Below are positions 34,469 to 46,084 of a stretch of DNA of 64,000 nucleotides, one piece after another. Origin of the DNA: Polyodon spathula. Its lineage: Eukaryota; Chordata; Actinopteri; Acipenseriformes; Polyodontidae. Made by a program: the position numbers and the translations under genes. Location of the stretch: positions 28,866,796 through 28,930,795 of the forward strand of contig NC_054548.1 in NCBI RefSeq assembly GCF_017654505.1. Direction: 5' to 3'. Below the pieces are notes generated by a model that was given only the letters and a program-made list of their open reading frames with translations, was not told where the DNA came from and did no database searches. Position 1 is the stretch's first letter. Every line of letters begins with the position of its first letter.

Positions 34469-34476
34469 GTCACGAC

Positions 34477-35286
34477 CTAACTTACTTTTGGAAATTCACC
34501 AGTAGTATATGAGCTGTCTTAAAATACTATATTGGGTAAATAGGGAGTAAAAAGATAGCAGTGCTGAGGGGAAACCGGCCAAGAAAAATGCTTTCCACAT
34601 TTTAAATATTCCAGTTTCAGAACCTTGACATGGAGTCTATTGATGACATTATAGTAAGGGGTTCTTAACAAAGACACAATCAGTGCTGCTGTAGATAATC
34701 AGCAGTGTGACACTAGACAGCTACACACTATTATCCTGCTGATTGTAAATATTAAAATGCTTAAATAAATATAACAAACCCACCAACACATCTAACTGTG
34801 ATACAAAAACAGTATTGTTACATAAAATCAGAGGAGATTGAGAGCCGTAGCACTAAATCAATACTTAATAGATTCAGGCACAAAAAGAATGATTGCCATG
34901 TAGGACCATTCTCAAAATACATGTAAATCAACATGGCTACTGGATGAAGTTTGATCTGGAATTAATTGAATCTCTGAATGTATATATGGAGTATCCTTTA
35001 TAAAAATGTACCAGAGTAAAATCATTGCTAAGTGTAATAAAGCCTAGTAATAGAATGCCAAAGCATAGCTAATCCCTATAAAGCACCAAGAGTGAATGTA
35101 AATCAAATTTTAAAATAAATAAATAATTAAAAAAAAAATAATATGACAATGCATGTTAATCTATGATGTATGCATAGTGTAACAATAGGACAAGCATTAA
35201 AAAACTACCGTGTATATACTGCATCATCAAAGTGTTTTTAAAATGTATTTACAATACTATTGAAAATGGGTTGCAATTGCAGTATA
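34477..35286. other. AT-rich stretch, nothing recognised
   Basis: No supported feature. Confidence 0.55.
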
Positions 35287-35520
35287 GAGGGTCCCCGTGG
35301 CTCACCATGGCTGATATGCAGCATGAGAGATACTATCAGGGGAGCAGAGGTTCGCATCCTACAGTTGCTATGCTAAGTTGTCCATTTTCATTGAAGATTC
35401 TAGCTCAGGCCCCCCTGTGAGTTAGGGAGGCAAATCTGAGGATTAACAACATGTGCTGTAGAAGCTTCTGGATTTATCATGGTAAGTAGCTTGGTCTTGG
35501 TATCAGAGGACACCCACTGA
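35287..35520 (+). repeat. tRNA-derived SINE, copy 2 of a local family
   Basis: GTCCCCGTGGCTCACCATGG gives an A-box-like start and GCAGAGGTTCGCATCC a good B box, with the AGTTAGGGAGGCAAATCTG block shared with the minus-strand copy at 23380-23575. The 3' end is not defined. Confidence 0.5.
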
Positions 35521-38111
35521 ACTTCAGTTTTCCTGACTTTTCATGGAGATTACTATGGTGAGGGAACATAATTGGACATTTGGGGTTTAAAAAAAAAAAA
35601 AAAAAGTAAAAAATGAGGGCCCCTTTAAATTTAGAATAATTTCAATATTCAGGCACCTTACTGTAAAACATAGGATTACTTACAATATCAAACATCTATA
35701 CCTAATGAACACTAACAGCATGAAAAGGGTCTGCCTTTTATTGATACAAATACCTTGCGAGTAACAAGCTAATTCAGCATGGTTTTGGAGGTGGTAATGG
35801 AACTGGATATCATGGAATACTACACATATATAAAGCATAGAATAAGAAAGAATAACCATGGGATAGAAAAGAACACTTCTGAAACACATGGTGTTCCTGG
35901 AATTAAAGATGCTGTTAAGTATATGAATGCTCTTTGTTCACCAAAAAGAGAAGATAAAAGGACAGCCCCCTGTGAACAGAGAAAAGTTCTTCAATATTGG
36001 TGATTAATCAAAACACTTTGAAGGGCCTCCCATGTTTCAAACAGCCTATTTCCAGACAGCAACATAATTATTGGTGATAGGGTCTATTGAAAAGGGAGCT
36101 CTTTTATATATGAGGGAATGTGTTGTTAGATGGGAGGGTATGCTTCAAGTGGATGGGTGTTCATTAGAGAAACTCTTGTCAAAGAAAGATGACTAGAACA
36201 TTAGAAAGTAATAAAGCTGTCCCCAATGCTTTCTATAAGCAGTCTTGCATGCAAACAAGACATTTTACTGGATCATTATTATTTGCCTTACTGGTTTTTA
36301 TTTGTATCGTATGGCAGTTTTTGAGTACACTGAGTACAAGCATGGAAACTTAACTTCTATCAGAAATGCATCTAACACCTACCTCACTCTTTGACAAGTC
36401 AGGTGCCTTGTGAACACAATAAATCATAAACACAGATGTAGAGGGTCTGCATTCACATTTGCACAGGTCCATATGGTTTGTTAAAATAATCTCCCACAGG
36501 GATGAATGCATGTATGTATGAAAACAAATAAATTGGATGTTTTAAAAAAAAACAACAAAAAAAAACTACTGTATAGAATTAAACTGACACAAAAATCTTC
36601 AGTTTCCCCTGTAGAGTGGAAAGAGTTAAGAGACCTATCCATCATCCATACACTGTGATTATCTTTGTTAGCAGAAATATCAGTGAAAGGGGAGGGACTA
36701 ACAAAAAGCTTGTCACATATGACAATCCATATTGTAGAGACTGGGTCCAAGGGCATCTGAACCTTGACATCTAATTGATTTATGCCCACTCCTGGTGTCT
36801 GGCGATTTCTTACTGACGCCTGATGCTTCACTCCTGACAAACGATGGTAGTTTCCTGCCTTTGTGATGTCTTAACTGATGTTTGATATTACAACTATTAA
36901 TGCAAAGTAAAATTCAAAGAAACTGTTATCAAATTAAAGTGTTACAATTGTGTTTGTTTAAAACAGACTGATAAATACACTTTCCAATGAAACGTTTGTC
37001 AAATTTAAGAACAAAATATATTTTTTTAATTTTTTAATTCTTTCTTTTTTTAACTTTGTGTTTTTAAATGTCTGCAAGGGACTGACTGCCTTTTAATTGT
37101 GACACAGAGCAGGTGTGTACATCGTATAGAATAAATGCAATTACACTGTGCTTTGAAACAGTTTTTAGTTTTTGTGGTGGATTTCCTCTTGAATAAAAAG
37201 ATGTGGTCAGAAGAAAATAATTTACATTCTGCATATAACCCCCAATATATCACAGAGGGATCCAGATAAAAGGGTCAGTGGTTAGGAAGAATAAAACCCA
37301 CAGTTAATCATAGGCTTCATGCAACTATACACATCCTTGTCAGCAACAGTTTTCTTCTACTTCTACTCTCAGCAACAGCTCTGGGAAACAGTCCACCTGT
37401 TATTACAGACGATGCCCTGGTACTATATACCGCCTCCTCAGTATTATATAATTGGTTTTGTATCTGATAATTAAAATTAATAAAAAATATAATACTAAAT
37501 TATTAATTACAATCCATTACAAACAGCATTTGCATATAATAAGTGGTACTTTCTTTCCAGATAGTGCTTAAAAAGCCTCAAATGTGTCCCAAGAGGCTGC
37601 ACCAGATATAACTTCAAATAAAGTATGTCAAAACTCATTTACTTTGCTTGCCTCAAAAGCTCTGTAGACAAAAATGTGTGCCTAATTTGAGGGTATTGTA
37701 ACTAATGGGGATTGCTGCAGTTGGTTTCCAAAAAGATCATAACCAACAGATCATAATTGTATTGCAGATATGCAATCCAGTATATTGCAGATATGCAAGC
37801 CAGTTTATTAAACATTTAAATCAATATGCGCCACTTAAAACATAGCATATTGTAGGGATGCTGGTGCGGGCGGGCGGGGGGGGGGGTAATTGTGTGGATT
37901 GGTCATTCAGGTGCTACTTTCTATCTGGTTTGTGGAGGTGCCCTTGGCTGCACAACTTATTTTCTGTTTTTGAATGCATCGTACAGAGCACATCTGGAGT
38001 GGGTTTAAAATTGAGTGCCTTGATGGATGGGCTGTGTAGTTAGTCAATAGGGGCTGGCGTGAGGGAATATATAAGTACTGGAGCCAGGAAGGCAGGTCAG
38101 GTTTTTTTTTT
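35521..38111. other. AT-rich stretch, no supported gene
   Basis: Includes A-runs near 35590 and a G-rich run near 37866-37887. A 119-codon minus-strand frame at 36481-36840 has no recognised domain and is not called. Confidence 0.5.
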
Positions 38112-38190
38112 AATTGTGTAAAATCCCTTGAGATGTACAGGTCTGCGCATGATAAGGTGCTATATAAATTAAAGTTGTTGTTGTAGTTGA
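38112..38190 (+). repeat. SINE/LINE-type 3' tail
   Basis: CCTTGAGATGTACAGGTC followed by GATAAGGTGCTATATAAATT and a GTTGTT repeat is the usual 3' end of many vertebrate SINEs and their partner LINEs. No head or coding part was recognised upstream. Confidence 0.5.
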
Positions 38191-38211
38191 TGTTTAAGTA
38201 TTGTGAAGAAC

Positions 38212-38430
38212 GTTAGGTTATTACCATAACCCTGGCTCCCTGAAAGAGAATGGCAAACATTACCGAATGAGAAAGAGCCCTCTCTGATTGTCAATCACTG
38301 TGCATATATAAAAAAGCTGCCCTATCAGGGCCCTGCTGTGAAGTGGAAGTCCCTTCCACTTCCTGTTGAAGAGGGATGTCCTTACAGTAACATATCGCCA
38401 TTTTCTTTCAAAATCAGAGGTCAGCTGTGG
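38212..38430. repeat. DIRS copy 1 left inverted terminal repeat
   Basis: Includes GTTAGGTTATTACC at the tip, ATTACCGAATGAGAAAGA, a TATATAAAAAAGC TATA-like motif and CCATTTTC at the inner end; the inverted partner is at 43065-43249. The outermost 30 bp have no partner at the right end, which is the usual DIRS left extension. Confidence 0.85.
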
Positions 38431-38525
38431 ACATAATCTCAAAGGGTAATGGTTGTCATTCTTTTTCAGGGAACCAGGGTTATGGTAATAACCTTACATT
38501 CTCTTTCAATTGAATGACAATTCAA
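38431..38525. repeat. DIRS copy 1 internal complementary region
   Basis: Read on the minus strand it joins the right-terminus sequence (CATTCAATTGAAAG) to the left-terminus sequence (AGGTTATTACCATAACCCTG), that is, the junction of a circularised element. This is the region DIRS elements use as a template to restore their ends. Confidence 0.8.
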
Positions 38526-39180
38526 TGTCCCCCAGCGAGGGGGAGTCCATCTGTTCATACACCAAGCGTATAGCATCTGCCACCCACTGTGCTAGACGTA
38601 TAGCAGACAAACAGCTGGTTGGACTGTCTCCAGGACGCCGTCCTATCCACGTAACAGCGCAGAGCCCAGACCGGGCAAAGCGTGTGCTGTCTACAGTCCT
38701 CTGACTCGTGCAGGGGAGGGATATCCAACACCACTGGTTGGTTAATATGTAATGATGAGACCACCAAGAAAAAGGCTGGATTTGTTCTTAATGTTACCCA
38801 CGAGTCATTCCCAGTGAAAGCCATACACGTGTCATCGATGGACAGTGCATGAAGCTCATGTACTTCTCTGGCAGACGTAATGGCTATTAAAAACCCCAAT
38901 TTCATGGAAACAGGGCACAGGGAGCAGTAAGGACCCACAGTACCAGTTCCAGATCCCACTTAGGGACCATGCTTTCATGGGAAGACAAAGCCTCCGAGCC
39001 CATTTAAGGAATTGTAGTGCCAGGAAATGTGCCCCAGGGCACAATGAGTCAATTTTGTCATGGCACACTGATATTGCTGCCTGGTATACCTTCAAAGTGG
39101 ACGTCAAAAAGGTGTTGTAAGAAGGTTAATATCATCTTAATAGGGCAGGTCACCGGATCATGACCTTCGACAATGCACCC
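38526..39180 (-). pseudogene. DIRS tyrosine recombinase, copy 1, C-terminus lost
   Basis: Pieces in different frames read SLCPGAHFLALQFLKWARRL, MVPKWDLELVL, then the Arg-box region around the TSAREVHELHALS equivalent (the first catalytic Arg of the usual ITSARRV reads differently) and IDDTCMAFTGNDSWVTLR. After a stretch ending near LVYEQMDS the sequence passes directly into terminal-repeat sequence at about 38530. The HSTRG box and the nucleophilic Tyr (both present in copies 2 and 3) are therefore absent. The recombinase would integrate the circular DNA; this one cannot. Confidence 0.85.
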
Positions 39181-39876
39181 CTCGGCGCCCTAGCAGACTG
39201 TAGTCTCCGAGATGGCTCTGATCAATGGCTAGAACCAGAGTTAGAGCTGGGCTGGGTTCAGGTGCCATAATAGCCCCTCCGCTTGGCTCAGGAGGTCCTT
39301 GCGCAGCAGGAGCTGCCACAGCTGATCCGACAAAAAGTTGGAGAGGAGAGCAAACCAGGGGTGTCTCGGCCTCTCCCAAATCTGTTGCAACACTTGAGGA
39401 TGCAGTCTCCATTCCGAGCTGTCTGGAGCTCTTCTGGAGAGGAGGTCTTCTGCCTTGTTGTCCACATCGGGGAGGTGAACTGCTCTGATGGAACACAAGT
39501 TTCTGTGCATCCAGGACAGGAGTTTGTGCACTGCATGGTGATGGCCTGGTGAGCGCAGGCCTCCTTGGTGGTTTACGTAGGCTACTGCTGTGCTATTGTC
39601 TGTCCGGACCAGCACATGTTTGTGCGCTAATTTCTGGCCAAAATGGGATAACGCCAGGCTCACTGCTTGCAGCTCTTGGGCATTTATGTGCGCTTCCTGC
39701 CAAAGTCCCTTCCACTGACCTCTTATTCCTCTCCCATTCCAGACCACTTCCCAGCCCAGGCTGGAGGTGACTGTAGTGACCACTTCCCTTCTGTGGGGGG
39801 ATCCGAGGGGAAATCTCAGTCGCAGACTGCCGGGACAGAGCCACCACTCCAGTGTCTTCCGGCATTGTCTGGTCAC
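39181..39876 (-). pseudogene. DIRS RNase H and methyltransferase-position domain, copy 1
   Basis: The open frame 39876-39241 (211 codons) has EAHINAQELQAVSLAL (E), HKHVLVRTDNSTAVAYVNHQ (D) and NKAEDLLSRRAPDSSEW (D), the DIRS RNase H acidic residues, then LHPQVLQQIWER. There the sequence jumps to HPWFALLSNFLSDQLWQLL; compared with copy 2 about 75 codons are missing, including the VDTLAHPWP and VLLVAPRWPR motifs of the domain that follows RNase H in DIRS elements (the place of the Dam-like methyltransferase). The gap is in frame. Confidence 0.82.
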
Positions 39877-40951
39877 TCACACCAGCCAGTAACGATCTCG
39901 GACTGGGTGTACCTTGAACGTATTTACCCAGGCTTGAAGCGGATGCATTCTCAGTAGTTCTAGTGGAAGGATTCTCAAGACGGTTGCCACCAGTCCCGAC
40001 AACCTTTGATATATTTTGACCTGTAGGGTCCTCTCTGAATAGGGAAAGTGTGGCCTCCAACAACGAATCCTGTCTTCCGACAGTGAAGCAAGCATGCTCA
40101 CAGAGTACAGTTTGATCCCCAGGAACACTGTGGACTGAGATAGTTCGAAGTTGCTCTTCTGTTGATGTATTGAGAACCTTAACTTCGTCACATGATCTAT
40201 GACCTGTTTTGTGTGTGCCTCTGTGCGTGCTTTGGAATGCGCGCAAACCAACCAATCATCCAGATAGTTCAGGATCTGAATAGCCCGCGGCCTGAGTTAA
40301 GCCAGTGCTGCATCCATGCAATTTGAAAATGTGAGGGGCACCAGCGAGAGGCCAAATGGCAGCACACAGAATTCGTACACGTTGCCTTGAAAGGCAAAGC
40401 GGAGATATTTTCTGTGCGTGGGACTGATCGGGACATGAAAGTAGGCGTCCTGCAGGTCAATCTTGATCCCCAGGAACACTGTGAACTGAGACAGCACAGA
40501 GTTGCTCTTCTGTTGATGTATTGAGAGCCCTAACTTCGTCATATGATCTATGACATGTTTTGTGTGTTGCTCTGCGGGTGCTTTGGAATGCGCACAAAAT
40601 AACCAGTCGTCCAGATATTTTCTGTGCGCGGGACGGATTGGGACATGAAAGCAGGCGTCTTGCAGGTCGATCGATGCCACCCGGTTGGACAGACTGGAGG
40701 ATATGCTGTGCTGTTAACACGATGAACTTCCTCTGTTTGAGGACCAAGTTGAGGACCCTGAGGTCCCGAATTTGTCTGAAACTGTCGTCCCTTTTCGGCA
40801 CCAGGAAGTACCTGTAGTAAAAGCCACTGAGGGCATCGCTTGGACTTACTATGCATACAGCATTCTTCTGTTGAAGGGTGGCGGATCTATGTGAAATTGT
40901 AGAGCGTATCCATGTGTCATTGTCGATAGCACCCAGGAGTTCTGGGTGCAA
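39877..40951 (-). pseudogene. DIRS reverse transcriptase, copy 1, with internal duplication
   Basis: Fragments in several frames give FYYRYFLVPKRDDSFRQIRD, LNLVLKQRKF, DLQDAYFHVPI, FAFQGNVYEFCVLPFGLSLV and the DIRS-type catalytic LDDWL (near 40255). A segment is duplicated: the block with DDWLFCAHSK...FLGIK occurs at 40464-40617 and again at 40114-40266, and the DLQDA(C/Y)FHVPI...HRKYL block at 40402-40462 and 40613-40672. The first DDW block is thus spliced in before the RT core. The polymerase is not functional. Confidence 0.85.
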
Positions 40952-40956
40952 CCTTT

Positions 40957-42400
40957 CTATGGGTTGTTGCCGTTGTTCAGTCCGGTTGTGGGGGGGTTTG
41001 TTGGCAGCCAGGGCCCATTGGGGCGGTCTCCCTTGGGCTTGGGAGGGGGGCAGGTCTTTCTTAGGCCCCGGCCTCGGTCTCCAGCCAGAGAACTGGTTAC
41101 CCCTGGCTGACGGTGGTCCCTTGCTGCCGGCTCTGTCTCTGCCTGCTTGTCTACTCTGGGGTAGAGGGCAGTGTTGTGGGACCTCTCAAGGCTCACATTA
41201 ATGGTCGCCCCAAAATGTATGCCCCAGTGTAAGAAGGACATCCAGTAGGACCACCCTCTCAGTCTCCACAACCTTCCTGGGCTCCTGCTGTTCTGGAGGC
41301 TGAGGGTGCAGACGCTGGTTTGCTCCTGGAGGAGCGAACCAATTCCAGGAAGTCCTGGTATAAAGGGAGGGCTTGCTATGGGTGCCCTTTTTGCTGGAGG
41401 AAGCGGTTCCCCTTTCCCTCTTGTTCTGCCAGCCAGGGAATGTCCGTGGCTGCAGCTGCACTCTGCATTAGAGCCCGGAACTCTTCCCTCTGCGACACAT
41501 GCGGCAAGAGCGGTAAGGAGCCCCCGGTGGAAGTGGCTGGGTCAGAGATGTCCAGTCTCGATGCCGTGAAGGAAAGCTCGTCTGTGCTAGAGGTCTTAGT
41601 GGGGAACAAGACTGTGGAAGCTGGGGCTGCCCGGTGGTAGGGGGCAGTCTGCTCTGCCGTTTTAGTGGGGTCTCTAGCATGGTCTGCTGAGCCCTAACAG
41701 TCTCCACTAGCTCCGCAAAGCGCCGCTTGGCTGAGCTTGGGCGCCTCCGAGGCGACTCCGACAGGGTTTGGTCTGCGTCTGCGTGGGGAATGGGAGTGGT
41801 GCCTGCGCGGTGACAGCCTGTCCCATGGTGTGCGTCCCCTTGAGCGGTACCACCTTGGCGGTGACCATCTCACCTCCTCTGAGAAGTGTCTGCGCCTCTG
41901 TACCGGTGGTGGGGAAGGGGAGGGTGATCTAGGTGTGTGGGAGAGCTCTCAGTTCACTGTAGCAGGGGGGGTCCTAGAAGACCTCTGTTGGGGCCCTGGT
42001 AACAAGGACCTCATTCTCCCATGGCTTGGGGAGAGAGACTCTGCTGAGGATAGGGCTACTCTCCGGTGCTTAGTTCTTCTAGAGAACTTCCTGCATGATG
42101 AGCAGTCCAACTCACCTGCCAGTGCGTTGTTCGCATGTTCTGGCCATAAGCATCTGTTGCAGGACAGGTGCTCCTCCTGTCTGGGCAGCTTTGCCGCTCA
42201 TAGGTCACACTAGTGGAAACCTGCGGAGGACCCAGTCGACTGCACTGACATGGCGTCATAGCTGGAGCTACTGCACTCAGTGCCGATAGTAGCGCGGTCG
42301 GTGCCGGGCTGTAGAAGGCTCCTAAGCAATTCTCCAGTGCCGAATCAGTCGGTGCCTGGATCGGCACCGAGGAGAGCGCTGTCAACGCCAAGTGGTTGTT
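40957..42400 (-). pseudogene. DIRS gag-like region, copy 1
   Basis: In broken frames one finds MALTALSSVPIQAPTDSALE (near 42391), a Cys-rich part (CQCSRLG, then SCPDRRSTCPATD), proline/serine-rich stretches, LMQSAAAATDIPWLAEQEGK (near 41470) and KVVETERVVLLDVLL (near 41240), all with counterparts in copy 2. The function would be particle formation; DIRS gag is weakly conserved, so the assignment rests on position upstream of RT and similarity to copy 2. Several frameshifts. Confidence 0.7.
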
Positions 42401-42620
42401 GCCGAGTCAATCGGCACTGAGGTCAGTGTCGATGTGTAGCGCAGTTGGTGCCGGGCTGTAGACGGCTCTGAAGCTAGTCACCGTTGCCGAGTCAATCAGT
42501 GCTAGGATCGACGTCGAGAAGAGCGCTGTCGGTGCCGAACAGTCAGTGCCGAGCTGTAGGTGGCGCCGAAGATATTTACACCGGTGCAGAGTCAATCGGG
42601 GCCAGGTAGGTTCTGTTTTT
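42280..42620 (-). repeat. Imperfect tandem repeats in the gag N-terminus of DIRS copy 1
   Basis: Three units of roughly 110-135 bp each start with GGTGCCGGGCTGTAG or a close variant (about 42300, 42437, 42545) and contain GCCGAGTCAATC and GAGCGCTGTC. Copies 2 and 3 carry related units. They would encode repeats of the APTDSA...YSPAPTALLS type. Confidence 0.75.
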
Positions 42621-43064
42621 CTCAGCCTCAAGGTCGGCAGGAAAACCGCGATCGATGCCAGGGTATGCAGCCGATTCAGCCGGCGTGGTCGCTGAGGGCA
42701 AGCCACGCTACGAGAGCTGAGGCTTGAGAGGGGCGCTAGGCCCAAGCTTTTTTTTTTTTTTTTTGTGGTCACTGTGACCGATTAAATCAGCGTAGAGGAC
42801 TACGTCGCGCCCGCGGGGTCTCCTTACAGCACCAGAACAGCTCCTACACAAGGCCTTGTTCAGTGAAAAGAAAATAATGGCCACTTACCAATCTCCCGAA
42901 GAGTCAATTCTAGTCAGTAAACTAATGCAAGAATCAGGGAGTGGCACTTTCAAAAATGCTTGAAAGCGTGATTCTACGGTGTAAATTAAATTTGACGGTG
43001 AAAAAAATGACAAATCAGCCAAATGCGGACAAAGAAAGCACAAAGCAGTCTGTGACCTGTCTCA

Positions 43065-43249
43065 GTGAAGTGAAAGAGAAAATGGCAATATGTTACTGTG
43101 AGGACGTCTCTCTTCAACAGGAGGTGGGAGCGACTTCCCCCTCACAGCAGGGCCCTAATAGGACAGCTTTATTATATATGCTCAGTGATTGACAGTCAGA
43201 GAGGGATCTTTCTCATTCGGTAATGGTTGTCATTCAATTGAAAGGGAAA
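43065..43249. repeat. DIRS copy 1 right inverted terminal repeat
   Basis: Starts with GAGAAAATGGCAATATGTTAC, continues through TTATATATGCTCAGTGATTG and ends CATTCAATTGAAAGGGAA; inverted partner of 38250-38430. Confidence 0.85.
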
Positions 43250-44450
43250 AAGAGTGTTGCTCTAGAGCGCTTCATCTTGGAGCCTGCAAGGGAAGAGTAA
43301 GGAACCAGGCCTGTGATCTGGTTGTGGTTTTAGCCATGGGTCTCTAATAATTAAACTCCCAGCTCTGTGGCCAGTCTTTAATAATCTCTTCAATCTCCTT
43401 GATTTCAGTGTTAACTTATTTTCCATTTTTAAGTCTCTTAACACAGCCAAATCCTTTTTCCATACATATATCATTCAGAAATCAATGTTTAATTCACAAA
43501 TAACATTTTTTTAATTATCCGAATGAAGGGCCATAATCAGACTAATCAAAACTATACCAATATGTTTGTATAAGATACTTATTTAAAAAAGCATATTCAT
43601 ATTACATTTATGAATATATTTTCCGTTTAATTAATAACATATTTAATAAGATAAATACTCCAAATAAATCCAAAAGTAATTTTATATATTTTACATTTCA
43701 TTATGTTGAGCCCTTAATTATCCATGTATACACAACATATGAATAATTAATAAATCAACATAACAAAACTACATAACTGTATGACTATAAAGTCAGAAGT
43801 TGCAAACAAAAAATGCATGTTTATTATACACAAACATTGTCTATCTGACTCATGACTATTTATTTGTTCTACATTTTAAAAAAAAAAAATGAATAGGGGC
43901 TAATGTAAGGATAGGCGTAGTGCAAATAATTGTGGCTGCAAAATTCAAATTGCCCAGCAGCCAGGTAATTATTTTGAAGGTGTGCAGTTTTGTACAGCTC
44001 TTAATTACTCCCTTCTACAATGGCTTGCACCTTGTAAGAGGAGGAACAACGTTTTTGGAGGGTCAGCAACTGCCCAAGTACAAGGCAAAATCCTTACATC
44101 TCATTAGAATGTTTGCGTCCACTTAGTATTCCAACTCCACAGTCTTCATTGGAATACATTTTAATATCATTTAAATCACGGGTCCCCAAACTTTTTTTAC
44201 CAAAGGGCCATATACAGATTTGACCCAGCTAATAATACATAATTTACTATAATTGATAAAGAGCATCTTTAATTATATGTACTATAGTTTACTAATGTAT
44301 TTCCAGTAGTCAATATTACTTTGTTTACTATAGTTGCTATATTAAAAAAAAATATCACTAATATTATAGTATTAACTTTCTCTGGAAAATTGAGATCCCT
44401 AAATCAACACAGGGATGCTGGTGAAAACGTAGAACAAGAAGGAAACTACA

Positions 44451-44490
<40 letters not shown>

Positions 44491-44780
44491 GATTTCCAAA
44501 GCAATATATGTATATTCTGAATTATTTTAATTTACTAAATAAAGGGAAACTATTTTAAATTTATGAAATAAAAATTACATATTCGACAATGATTGTTATT
44601 TAAGAAATAACCCACGATAGGGTCTGTGGTAAGACAATTCTTACTGTCTTGGGTTATTTCTTAATTATAAAATGACAATAAATGAATTTATCAAGAAAAA
44701 ATGCATTTCTCTATATTGTAAACCACCTATTTTTTAATTAAAATGTGGTGGTCCATTAATATAAGACAATGTTCACAACA

Positions 44781-44781
<1 letters not shown>
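43250..44781. other. AT-rich stretch with repeat fragments
   Basis: ACGGGTCCCCAAACTTTTTT at 44178 resembles one end of a hAT transposon but has no partner. 44461-44487 is an A-run. 44595-44680 forms an imperfect palindrome (TTTAAGAAATAACCCA against TGGGTTATTTCTTAA), perhaps a tiny MITE. No gene supported. Confidence 0.5.

Positions 44782-44842
<61 letters not shown>
44782..44842. repeat. (TA)n microsatellite followed by a T-run
   Basis: About 30 TA units, then a run of about 27 T to 44869. Confidence 0.95.
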
Positions 44843-44847
<5 letters not shown>

Positions 44848-44869
44848 TTTTTTTTTTTTTTTTTTTTTT

Positions 44870-45477
44870 AAGTTGTGTTTGGCCTAATTTTTTTTAAAAA
44901 AATAAAATTATAGCACATCCACACATTGAAACTACAATATTTTCAAGCAATATGATTTCATTTTCAATGGCAGTGGCTTTCTATGTGTCAGCAAATTAGG
45001 ACTGTTCATCTACAGCTAGTTATCTATGGAATGGTGTAGGTGAATTCATAATTGTATATCCTATTTGTTGAACAGTATTGATTTGAACATTGAAACAATC
45101 AAAAATAATTGAAGGAGGATGAAATGTGGTTGCCTGGAAGCCACATATGAGAAACTGTACAGTATATATGGTATACCTTGCATGGAACTTATTATGTTTA
45201 ATGGTACTTTATGAGTAGAATCTTTGTTTTTGTGATTTATTATTTAAGCATTAAGACATGACAGGGCAGTGCTTTAACGCTTTATTAATGTGAATATCAT
45301 GTGTTTATCTCATCGCAGTCACACAACACATTCTACCAGGTGACAAGCACTCCTGTCCTGTGGTGTCCTTTGTCACATGTTGGTCAACGTCAAAATAAAC
45401 CAGGGAACATAAGCAGTTTGATAGCCACACTATTTACATTAAACAATTTATTTATGTTTTAAACCAACAAATATCAC
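44870..45477. other. AT-rich stretch, nothing recognised
   Basis: No supported feature. Confidence 0.55.
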
Positions 45478-45585
45478 CCCCCCCCAAAAAAAAAAAAAAA
45501 AAATATTGTTTGAACTTGCAACATGAAGTCCTTGAAGCACATACAGCCTTAGCCTGCTGCACCACTGCGCTCTTGCTGAAATGCC
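45478..45585 (-). repeat. tRNA-derived SINE fragment
   Basis: On the minus strand AGCGCAGTGGTGCAGCAGGC is A-box-like and TGCAAGTTCAAACAA is B-box-like, separated by about 35 bp, followed by a T/A-rich tail (the A-run at 45486-45503 on the plus strand). It is the tRNA-related head only. Confidence 0.45.
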
Positions 45586-45954
45586 TTAAATTTTTAAGCT
45601 TGCATCCATGCCTGATCAGCTTTTGCTGAAAACCTGAAGGTTCAGTTTGATTCTAGAAATGCTCTATTTCCTGTTTGAAAACATCCAGTTTCCTGTTTGG
45701 TAGATACCATAGAATGGAATTGTACAAAAGAGTGGCATGTAGCTTCCTTGTCTAAGTCTCTGATAAACTGTAGTTCCTCGTTTAATAAAAATATATGTAA
45801 AGGAATAATTTATTAGGTAGAAATAAATAAATGATTTAAAAAATGCATAGAGGAATAAATACATTTAGAAATAAATATTTTTAAATAAATAAATGTAGAA
45901 ATTAATGTTTATGTTATAAATGTGTAAATAAATTAATAAATAGCAAGCCAGAGA

Positions 45955-46010
45955 AATGTTATATTAATTGATTTGGCTGATGCTTTTATCCAGAGCAATT
46001 GAAATTTGTA
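45955..46010 (-). repeat. SINE/L2-type 3' tail fragment
   Basis: On the minus strand TGCTCTGGATAAAAGCATCA with GCCAAAT after it is the conserved tail shared by several fish SINEs and L2/CR1-like LINEs. No coding part is nearby. Confidence 0.5.
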
Positions 46011-46084
46011 TACCTATATAAAAAAAAAAAAATAATAATAATAAAATAGTTATAAGAGACATTGATGTTTCTCCACTTGCAGCA

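Larger units (their letters stand above)
38212..43249 (-). mobile_element. DIRS1-like retrotransposon, copy 1
   Basis: Both ends are present: left GTTAGGTTATTACCATAACC and right ...CATTCAATTGAAAGGGAA, with inverted repeats of about 190 bp just inside (38250-38430 against 43065-43230). On the minus strand come repeated leader/gag N-terminus, gag, RT, RNase H, methyltransferase-position domain, and the start of the tyrosine recombinase, then an internal complementary region (38430-38520). There is no target duplication, as expected of DIRS elements. Lesions include a rearranged RT, an about 75-codon deletion behind RNase H and loss of the recombinase C-terminus. Confidence 0.92.

Noticed and set aside
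36481..36840. 119-codon minus-strand frame
   Set aside because: Length is compatible with chance in this region and no domain, element or splice context supports it.
41306..42213. Long plus-strand frames (up to 158 codons)
   Set aside because: Antisense to the DIRS gag region; open only because that region is GC-rich.
44178..44215. hAT-like end CGGGTCCCCAAACTTTTT
   Set aside because: No inverted partner or target duplication found, so not called as an element of its own.
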